Part shown: positions 1 to 4,453 of the stretch, piece by piece
Position numbering within the stretch: position 1 is the first letter of the stretch
Layout: each line of letters opens with the position of its first letter
From: Candidatus Solincola tengchongensis
GTDB taxonomy: Bacteria; Actinomycetota; Geothermincolia; Geothermincolales; RBG-13-55-18
Direction of reading: 5' to 3'
Length of the DNA stretch: 5,108 nt
Assembly: GCA_015711895.1 (NCBI GenBank)
Contig: JACVJH010000300.1
Coordinates: 1-5,108 of the forward strand
The notes under the pieces: generated by a model
Database searches by the model: none
Seen by the model: the letters and a program-made list of their open reading frames with translations, nothing else
Told to the model about the DNA's origin: nothing
Program-made: the position numbers and the translations under genes

Positions 1-353
1 GCGGTGATGATGCCGGAGGCGGCGGGCACGCCCTTCTCCAGGTTCACACGAGCTATCCCCTTGGAGACCTCGGCGGCCACGTACTCGAAATGCGGCGTGG
101 AGCCGCGTATAACCGCTCCCAGGCAGATGATGGCGTCGTATCTCCCGGAGCCCGCCAACCTGGAGGCCACCAGCGGGATCTCGAAGGAACCCGGTACCCA
201 GGCTACGTCCACCAGGTCCATGTCCGCGTCGTGCCTTTTAAGGGCGTCCAGGGCCCCGTCCAGGAGGCGGGTGCTGATGAACTCGTTGAACCGGCTGACC
301 ACGATGGCGAACCTCAAACCCCTGGCCACCAGGTGGCCTTCGTAACTGGCCAT
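1..353 (-). CDS. ribH: 6,7-dimethyl-8-ribityllumazine synthase (RibH), C-terminus cut by window edge
   Basis: Lumazine synthase condenses 5-amino-6-ribitylaminouracil with 3,4-dihydroxy-2-butanone 4-phosphate, the penultimate step of riboflavin synthesis. In this family it is cytosolic and usually forms pentamers or 60-mers. The first 117 residues are visible; the usual length is about 150-160, so roughly 35-45 C-terminal residues, including the conserved Arg/Lys region, lie outside. Seen directly: IVVSRFNEFI (about 17-26), with the ring-contacting Phe22; WVPGSFEIPL (52-61); LGAVIRGSTPHFEYV (78-92), with the catalytic His at 88, the same number as in the Bacillus enzyme. The ATG at 353 follows AAAGGAG with a 6-base gap, which decides the start. 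It is the last visible gene of the operon, 27 bases after ribBA. One variation: the residue at 113, often Phe in the family, is Ser in PAASGIIT. Confidence 0.97.
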   Translation of the reverse strand, partial: MASYEGHLVARGLRFAIVVSRFNEFISTRLLDGALDALKRHDADMDLVDVAWVPGSFEIPLVASRLAGSGRYDAIICLGAVIRGSTPHFEYVAAEVSKGIARVNLEKGVPAASGIIT

Positions 354-380
354 GTCCTTCTCCTTTCCTCGCGCCTCTCC

Positions 381-1634
381 TCAGATGTCCAGAATGTGGT
401 TCAACTTCTCCTTCTTGGTCTTCAGGTAGGCGTAGTTCTCCTCGCATGGTTCGACCACCAGGGGTATGCGCTCCACGACCTTGAGCCCGTACCCTTCCAG
501 CCCCACCCTCTTGGCCGGATTGTTGGTCAAGAGGCGCATGGTGGTCAGGCCCAGGTCCTGCAGTATCTGGGCGCCGATGCCGTAATCCCGGGCATCGGGA
601 GGGAAACCCAGCTCCAGGTTGGCCTCAACGGTATCCTTTCCCTCCTCCTGCAGCTCATAGGCCCGCAGCTTGTGAGGAAGGCCTATCCCCCGGCCCTCGT
701 GGCCGATGATATAGAGGAGCACCCCCCGGCCTTCTTCCTCGATCATCTGCAGGGCCCGCCGCAGCTGCAGCCCGCAGTCGCAACGCAGCGAACCGAAGAC
801 GTCCCCGGTGAGGCATTCCGAGTGCACCCTGACCAGCACGTTCTCCTGTCCCTGCACCTCGCCCTTCACCAGCGCCAGGTGGCATCTTCCGTCCACCAGG
901 GACTCGTAACCGATGGCCGTGAACTCCCCGTACTGGGTGGGCATGCGCACCTCGGCCACCCGGCGCACCAATTTCTCCTTCCGGTTGCGGTAGCGTATCA
1001 AGTCTTCAATGGTGATCATCTTCAGGCCGAAGCGCTTCTTTATCTCCACCAACTGCGGCACGCGGGCCATGGTACCGTCCTCGTTCATGATCTCGCAGAT
1101 CACGCCGGCGGGATAAAGCCCGGCCAGACGAGCCAGGTCCACCGCGGCCTCCGTGTGTCCGGCGCGGCGCAGCACGCCTCCCTCCCGTGCCCGCAGAGGG
1201 AAGACGTGACCCGGTTTGGAGATGTCCTCCGGGCGGGTGTTGGGGTCCAGCACCGTCTTGATGGTCACCGCGCGGTCGTAGGCGGAGATGCCCGTGGTTA
1301 TCTTTCCCTTGGCCCCTATGGATACGGTGAAGGCCGTCTCGTGGGTGGAGGTGTTGTCCGCAACCATGGGGTGTATGTTCAGCTCGTCCAGCCTCGAGGC
1401 GATGCAGGGCATACATATAAGTCCCCGCCCGTATTTGGCCATGAAGTTGATGGCCTCCGGGGTGACTTTCTCCGCAGCCATGAGGAAGTCGCCCTCGTTC
1501 TCCCGGTCCTCATCGTCCACAACGATTATGATCCGTCCGGCGCGTATCTCCTCGATGGCCTCCTCGATGGTGTCGAAGGGGCTCTCCTCCGCCTCCTCCG
1601 AGGCCACCGTCTCGCCTTCTATCCTCTCCATCAT
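381..1634 (-). CDS. ribBA: Bifunctional 3,4-dihydroxy-2-butanone 4-phosphate synthase / GTP cyclohydrolase II (RibBA)
   Basis: A 417-residue fusion, normal length for RibBA, supplying both precursors of lumazine. The N-terminal half (about 18-215) is DHBP synthase, which converts ribulose 5-phosphate to the butanone phosphate plus formate. It shows the acidic metal-binding loop DDEDRENEGD (40-49), GLICMPC (71-77), TAFTVSI (100-106) and RRAGHTEAAVDLARLAGL (156-173). The C-terminal half (about 225-417) is GTP cyclohydrolase II, which opens GTP. It has the zinc cysteines 274, 285 and 287 in HSECLTGD and SLRCDCG, HEGRGIGL (312-319), Tyr326 in LRAYELQ, Arg349 in DARDYGIGAQIL, and LTNNPAK (369-375). 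Both halves keep their signature residues, so both activities are likely. Two Met codons open the ORF; the first is 6 bases after AAGGAGG and is chosen. It lies 37 bases after ribE and 27 before ribH, within the riboswitch-controlled operon. Confidence 0.98.
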   Translation of the reverse strand: MMERIEGETVASEEAEESPFDTIEEAIEEIRAGRIIIVVDDEDRENEGDFLMAAEKVTPEAINFMAKYGRGLICMPCIASRLDELNIHPMVADNTSTHETAFTVSIGAKGKITTGISAYDRAVTIKTVLDPNTRPEDISKPGHVFPLRAREGGVLRRAGHTEAAVDLARLAGLYPAGVICEIMNEDGTMARVPQLVEIKKRFGLKMITIEDLIRYRNRKEKLVRRVAEVRMPTQYGEFTAIGYESLVDGRCHLALVKGEVQGQENVLVRVHSECLTGDVFGSLRCDCGLQLRRALQMIEEEGRGVLLYIIGHEGRGIGLPHKLRAYELQEEGKDTVEANLELGFPPDARDYGIGAQILQDLGLTTMRLLTNNPAKRVGLEGYGLKVVERIPLVVEPCEENYAYLKTKKEKLNHILDI

Positions 1635-1671
1635 CCGATTCCTCCTTCTCGTGCTCCATTGGATATCCGTC

Positions 1672-2340
1672 TCACACGAAGCCGCCTTCCACCAGTTTGC
1701 GGTAGAGATCTCCGCCCCCGGTGGATGCCCCTTCCCCCACCCGGGAGGAGAATCCGCGTTCCAGGTAGGAGCGCACGTACTTGGCGATGATGTCCACCTC
1801 GAGGTTCACCGCGTCTCCTGCCCGCCTGCGTCCCAGGTTGGTGGCCGCCAGGGTGTGGGGGATGACCGCCACGCTGAAGCTCGTGCCGCGCAGGGCGCTC
1901 ACGGTGAGGCTTATCCCGTCCACAGCCACCGAACCCTTCTCCACCAAGTAGGCGGCTATGCCGGGGGGGGCGTCCATCACCAGGGTGCGCCCCCTGCCCT
2001 CCACCCTTATCTCGGTTATCCTGCCCACTCCGTCCACGTGCCCCTGAACCAGGTGTCCGCCCAGCCTGGAATCCAGGCGCAGGGCCCTCTCCAGGTTGAC
2101 CACCTCCCCGCGGCGGAGGCTACCCAGCGTGCTCCGCTGCAGGCTCTCCGGCGATACGTCCGCCGTGAAGGAGCCGTCGCGGGTCCCGGTCACCGTGAGG
2201 CACACGCCGTTCACGGCCACCGACTCTCCCAGGTCCAGTTCCCTCCACATGCCCGGGCAGGAGATGCGCAGGGTCCCGCCCCGGGGGGTGAGATCCGCCT
2301 CGAGCACCGTCCCCAGTTCCTCGATGATACCGGTGAACAT
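1672..2340 (-). CDS. ribE: Riboflavin synthase (alpha chain, two lumazine-binding domains)
   Basis: Catalyses the last step, dismutation of two 6,7-dimethyl-8-ribityllumazine molecules to riboflavin and 5-amino-6-ribitylaminouracil. The 222 residues match the usual 200-220 plus a short tail. It begins with the family hallmark MFTGIIEELG. Two homologous lumazine-binding barrels are visible. The first, about 1-95, carries GESVAVNGVCLTV (38-50). The second, about 96-190, opens with GGHLVQGHVDGVG (94-106) and carries KGSVAVDGISLTV (135-147), IPHT (160-163), TNL (167-169) and GDAVNLEVD (175-183). The internal repeat is therefore evident. The family works as a trimer. The ATG at 2340 is only 4 bases after the ribD stop, and the GGGGAGG ribosome site (2358-2352) lies inside the end of ribD, so translational coupling to ribD is likely. 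The spacing of 11 bases is a little long. Confidence 0.97.
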   Translation of the reverse strand: MFTGIIEELGTVLEADLTPRGGTLRISCPGMWRELDLGESVAVNGVCLTVTGTRDGSFTADVSPESLQRSTLGSLRRGEVVNLERALRLDSRLGGHLVQGHVDGVGRITEIRVEGRGRTLVMDAPPGIAAYLVEKGSVAVDGISLTVSALRGTSFSVAVIPHTLAATNLGRRRAGDAVNLEVDIIAKYVRSYLERGFSSRVGEGASTGGGDLYRKLVEGGFV

Positions 2341-2344
2341 GGCC

Positions 2345-3502
2345 TCAGGCGCCTCCCCTCGCCGTTGCCGGCGTCTTCCTTTTCACTACTTCCGCCTCCA
2401 GCATCAGGTCCTCGCCCACGCGCCTCAGCCGCGTCCAGCGGAGGTCAAGGCCCTGAGAGGGGTCCTCCACCCGTAGCCCCTCCACCCACGAGCGTGCCTC
2501 ACGGTCACCGAAGACGCGGGGGGCCAGGAAAAGTACCAGCCTGTCCGCCAGCCCTTCGCGAAGGAGGGAGGCCATGAGCGTCGGTCCCCCCTCCACCAGT
2601 AGGTGTGCCACCCCCTCCCTCCCCAGGGCTCGCAGGAGATCCAAGAGGTCCACGCCCCCGTCCGGCGAGGCTCCGCCCACCCAGACCTCCACCCCCCGGC
2701 GGCGCAGCTCCTCTGCCTTGGCGGCGTCGTGTTCCGCTGTGGTGGCCACCACCACCTTAGGGTGGCCGCCGCGGGCCAGCCGGCGGTCGAGACCCATGGT
2801 GAGGTGTGAATCCACCACCACACGCAGGGGATGGTGGGCGCCCCGCAGGGGCACATGGCGCACGGTCAGTTCGGGGTCATCCGCCTCCACAGTACCTCGC
2901 CCCACCAGCACCGCGTCGCTGACGCGCCTCATCTCGTGAACCAGGCGGCGTGCCGCCTTTCCGGTTATCCACCGCGAAACCCCGTTCCGTGCCGCTACCT
3001 TCCCGTCTGCAGTGGCGGCAACCTTGAGCGTCACCAGGGGAAGCCCCGTGGTCACGTACTTGCTGTAGGCGGCCTTGAGTTCCTCGCCCTCCTGCCGGAG
3101 GATGCCCATCTCCACGTCGATACCTGCGGAGCGTAGCCTCTCTGCGCCTCCGCCCTTGACCTCCGGGTTGGGGTCGGGAGCGGCGATGACTACCCTGGAG
3201 ACACCGGCCCTAAGCACGGCCTCCGTACAGGGTGGGGTCCTCCCGTGATGGTTGCAGGGTTCCAGGGTGACATAGAGGGTGGAACCCGCGGTCCTCCCAC
3301 TCGCCTCGGCCAGGGCCACCACCTCCGCGTGGGGGGTGAAGGGGCCTCGATGGTAACCCTTCCCCACCACCTCTCCGCCCCTGACCACCACCGCTCCCAC
3401 CATAGGGTTGGGGTGGGTCATTCCCTTCCCTCTGGCGGCCAGGGCCAGGGCCAGCCGCATGAACCTCACGTCATCATCGCCGCTGCGTACGGCCTCTTTC
3501 AC
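2345..3502 (-). CDS. ribD: Bifunctional diaminohydroxyphosphoribosylaminopyrimidine deaminase / 5-amino-6-(5-phosphoribosylamino)uracil reductase (RibD)
   Basis: Performs the second and third steps on the GTP branch: zinc-dependent deamination of the pyrimidine, then NADPH-dependent reduction of the ribosyl side chain. It has 385 residues, typical for RibD. The N-terminal deaminase domain (about 12-150) has THPNPMVGAVVV (29-40), HAE (58-60) and EPCNHHGRTPPC (81-92), giving zinc ligands His58, Cys83 and Cys92 with proton-shuttling Glu60. The reductase domain (about 155-375) has LKVAATADGKVAA (159-171), SRWITG (176-181), DAVLVGRGTVEADDPELTVR (196-215) and VEGGPTLM (303-310). The GTG at 3502 is chosen because GGAGGTG stands 5 bases upstream and because it places the protein start normally before the deaminase. 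A TTG at 3607 would add 35 unconserved residues and has no ribosome site. It is the first gene after the FMN riboswitch, and its stop is 4 bases from ribE. Confidence 0.97.
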   Translation of the reverse strand: MKEAVRSGDDDVRFMRLALALAARGKGMTHPNPMVGAVVVRGGEVVGKGYHRGPFTPHAEVVALAEASGRTAGSTLYVTLEPCNHHGRTPPCTEAVLRAGVSRVVIAAPDPNPEVKGGGAERLRSAGIDVEMGILRQEGEELKAAYSKYVTTGLPLVTLKVAATADGKVAARNGVSRWITGKAARRLVHEMRRVSDAVLVGRGTVEADDPELTVRHVPLRGAHHPLRVVVDSHLTMGLDRRLARGGHPKVVVATTAEHDAAKAEELRRRGVEVWVGGASPDGGVDLLDLLRALGREGVAHLLVEGGPTLMASLLREGLADRLVLFLAPRVFGDREARSWVEGLRVEDPSQGLDLRWTRLRRVGEDLMLEAEVVKRKTPATARGGA

Positions 3503-3504
3503 GC

Positions 3505-3522
3505 ATCCACCTCCGCGTGGAT
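3505..3522 (-). promoter_or_regulatory. ribD ribosome binding site lying in a small hairpin
   Basis: Reading the minus strand, ATCCAC and GTGGAT form a perfect 6-bp stem around the loop GCGGAG. The Shine-Dalgarno GGAGGTG (3514-3508) occupies the loop and the first bases of the 3' arm, and the GTG start is 3 bases past the stem. The ribosome site itself is certain enough to fix the ribD start. Whether the hairpin limits translation is inference. Confidence 0.65.
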
Positions 3523-3604
3523 CGGGCTCCGGTGCATCCTGTATGTGATGCGGGGCTGCCTTCGGTATCCGGGCGTCCACCGCCGGGCGCTCAAAAGGCC
3601 GGGG

Positions 3605-3639
3605 CAAGATGAAGGGCGCCGGGAGAAAACCCGGCGCCC
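3605..3639 (-). terminator. Attenuator (intrinsic terminator) of the FMN riboswitch
   Basis: On the minus strand, GGGCGCCGGG (3639-3630) and CCCGGCGCCC (3623-3614) form a perfect 10-bp GC stem with the 6-base loop TTTTCT. It is followed by TTCATCTTG, a U-enriched but interrupted tail. It lies 16 bases after the aptamer and 111 bases before ribD. That is the place expected for FMN-induced termination; the distance from the ribosome site argues against direct sequestration. I could not identify by eye the alternative antiterminator pairing. The broken U-tract makes terminator strength uncertain. Confidence 0.8.
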
Positions 3640-3655
3640 GCGAGGGGACACCTCC

Positions 3656-3767
3656 AGGTCTTCTCCCATCCGGACTTTCACCGTCGGTGCCGGAATTTCA
3701 CCGGCTCTGCCGTAAGGCTCGCGGACTTTCACCGCCGGTCGGGGTTTTCACCCTGCCCCGAAGACCT
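3656..3767 (-). ncRNA. FMN riboswitch aptamer (RFN element)
   Basis: The class is recognised by its conserved sequence and junction pattern. P1 is an 8-bp stem, AGGTCTTC (3767-3760) with GAAGACCT (3663-3656). Inside it are the conserved blocks GGGGCAGGGTGAAAA, ACCGGCGGTGAAAGTCCGC, GAGCC, a short variable hairpin (GCC TTAC GGC), AGCCGGTGAAATTCCGGC, ACCGACGGTGAAAGTCCGG and ATGGGAGAAGA. All expected helices are present and no core block is missing. In this class, FMN binding to the nascent RNA lowers expression of riboflavin genes. Here the target is the ribD-ribE-ribBA-ribH operon, acting through the hairpin just downstream. Confidence 0.97.
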
Positions 3768-3778
3768 TCACGTGAAAG

Positions 3779-3807
3779 ATTATATTGCCCCGCAACCCTC
3801 CTGTCCA
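3779..3807 (-). promoter_or_regulatory. Sigma-70/SigA-type promoter of the rib operon
   Basis: On the minus strand the -35 is TGGACA (3807-3802, five of six consensus bases). A 17-base spacer follows, then a perfect -10 TATAAT (3784-3779). The start of transcription would fall near 3772, about 5 bases before the P1 stem of the aptamer, which is the expected arrangement for a riboswitch leader. The promoter gives the rib operon its own transcription independent of rpe. Confidence 0.82.
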
Positions 3808-3811
3808 TGAT

Positions 3812-3852
3812 GGAGAGCGCCTCACGACCAGCCCCTCCGGACGTTTCCCCAG
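3812..3852 (-). repeat. Imperfect 41-base repeat, promoter-proximal copy
   Basis: Matches the copy at 3916-3956 at 32 of 41 positions without gaps; the shared core is CCGGAGGGGCTGG. It ends 4 bases upstream of the rib -35 box. On the minus strand TCCGGAC and GTCCGGA (3859-3853 and 3842-3836) form a 7-bp hairpin that includes the start of the repeat. Confidence 0.6.
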
Positions 3853-3915
3853 GTCCGGACGGGGGATCCAGGCGAAGGTCCTCCTCCTAAACCCCGGATC
3901 GGAGGCGTCAGGCGA

Positions 3916-3956
3916 GGAGTGTGCCTAGTGCCCAGCCCCTCCGGGCGCTTCCCCAA
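3916..3956 (-). repeat. Imperfect 41-base repeat, distal copy
   Basis: Partner of 3812-3852, offset by 104 bases. Here TCCGGG (3963-3958) and CCCGGA (3945-3940) form a 6-bp hairpin in the equivalent place, around a similar TTGGGGAA loop. Compared with the other copy, the sixth pair has changed from A-T to G-C, which keeps the stem. No promoter like the one after the proximal copy follows it. Confidence 0.55.
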
Positions 3957-4097
3957 CCCCGGAATGTGAAACCACCCTCAAAGGGAAGGGGTTCTCGGGG
4001 ACGCCCACAGGAACGGCCGGGGAAGAAGCGAGGCTTATCACCTGGGTGGACAGGAATCGCCGTAGGCTCGCGGAAGGACAAAGGAAACCGCCGGTGA

Positions 4098-4126
4098 GGA
4101 GCGGGTTCGCCTGCGGAAGGCGCTCC
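4098..4126. repeat. Hairpin repeat, copy 1
   Basis: GGAGCG and CGCTCC close a 6-bp stem. Inside, after a small GG/GG internal loop, TTCGC pairs with GCGGAA with one bulged base. The core 4101-4124 reappears at 4158-4185, matching 23 of 24 bases when four single-base gaps are allowed. The near-symmetry means either strand could fold. Confidence 0.55.
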
Positions 4127-4155
4127 GTGCCTCAAGGGATTTGGGGTGACGAACA

Positions 4156-4186
4156 GAGCGCGTTCAGCCCTGCGGAAAGGTCGCTT
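4156..4186. repeat. Hairpin repeat, copy 2
   Basis: Second version of the element at 4098-4126, 57 bases further on. The outer AGCG/CGCT and inner TTC/GAA pairings are kept, and the shared CCTGCGGAA lies in the apical part. The extra bases fall mostly in the loop or internal loops, so the fold survives although it is weaker than in copy 1. Confidence 0.5.
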
Positions 4187-4214
4187 AAAACCCCCAATAC
4201 GTTCGCCGTCCCGA

Positions 4215-4290
4215 GATAAAGGAGTTCTGCTTCTTCCGCCCCGAAGAGCGCAGGCCGCAAAGACAAGTTTTGAACTCCCGTTTCGTTATC
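4215..4290. other. Nested stem-loop, possible structured RNA or DNA element
   Basis: Four helices nest in register: GATAA/TTATC (4215-4219 with 4286-4290), GGAGTT/AACTCC (4221-4226 with 4273-4278), CTGC/GCAG (4227-4230 with 4250-4253) and TCTTC/GAAGA (4232-4236 with 4243-4247). That is 20 base pairs in all around a 6-base loop, with a 19-base one-sided bulge. It is the least GC-rich part of the spacer. Which strand is transcribed is unknown; the fold was found by eye and no energy was calculated. Confidence 0.45.
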
Positions 4291-4362
4291 CCGAGGTCCC
4301 GGCTCGGGTTCCTCCTCTCCCCGGAGGCGCCCGCCGAACAACACGGCCAAGCGTAGTGGTAC

Positions 4363-4400
4363 GGCCTTCCCCCTTCCTCTCCAACTCTCCCGGGAAGGCC
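4363..4400 (-). other. 9-bp inverted repeat downstream of rpe
   Basis: GGCCTTCCC and GGGAAGGCC are perfect complements separated by 20 bases, starting 54 bases past the rpe stop. It could help end or stabilise the rpe transcript. However, no run of U follows on the minus strand, so it is not a standard intrinsic terminator and I do not call it one. Confidence 0.35.
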
Positions 4401-4453
4401 CTGACGGGGCTACCCTCACCACGCGCAACGGCCTCGCCGGAGTTCCCCTTCCT

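Larger units (their letters stand above)
3808..4453. other. Spacer between rpe and the rib promoter with no convincing gene
   Basis: About 650 bases separate the rpe stop from the rib -35 box. The short ORFs here, on both strands, are rich in Arg, Pro, Ser and Gly, show no recognisable domain or clear ribosome site, and overlap one another antisense; I do not call any. The stretch is instead rich in inverted and imperfect direct repeats: 3812-3852 with 3916-3956; 4101-4124 with 4158-4185; a nested stem-loop at 4215-4290; a 6-bp hairpin at 4290-4308; a 5-bp one at 4311-4327; and a 9-bp one at 4363-4400. It may be a structured RNA, remnants of a dispersed repeat, or simply unconstrained GC-rich DNA. 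I see no tRNA, rRNA, RNase P RNA or CRISPR signature. Confidence 0.6.

Noticed and set aside
90..1790. 566-codon open frame on the plus strand
   Set aside because: It runs antisense to ribH and ribBA, is rich in His, Gly, Leu and Arg with no domain, and arises from the codon bias of the GC-rich genes opposite.
1288..2577. 429-codon open frame on the plus strand
   Set aside because: Antisense to ribBA, ribE and ribD, all of which are certain from conserved motifs; composition is Pro/Ser/Arg-rich and not protein-like.
2345..3607. ribD starting at the TTG at 3607
   Set aside because: It would add 35 unconserved residues and start inside the attenuator tail with no ribosome site. The GTG at 3502 has GGAGGTG at good spacing.
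4098..4126. T-arm-like GGTTCGCC suggesting a tRNA
   Set aside because: No acceptor, D-arm or anticodon arm can be formed around it; the bases belong to a near-symmetric hairpin.
3908..4135. 75-codon minus-strand frame
   Set aside because: Composition (Pro, Arg, Gly, Phe) is not protein-like, and it overlaps the 41-base repeat and the aptamer-like stretch.
3900..4200. RNase P RNA or other large known RNA in the spacer
   Set aside because: The GAGGAAAGTCCGG and ACAGAAA-type conserved blocks of RNase P are absent, and nothing matches tmRNA or 6S landmarks by eye.
4363..4400. Intrinsic terminator of rpe
   Set aside because: The 9-bp stem has a 20-base loop and no following U run on the minus strand.
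4132..4428. 98-codon minus-strand frame downstream of rpe
   Set aside because: The N-terminal half is Arg/Gly/Pro-rich and the whole shows no recognised motif or good ribosome site. Only the later part looks mildly protein-like, which is not enough to call it.
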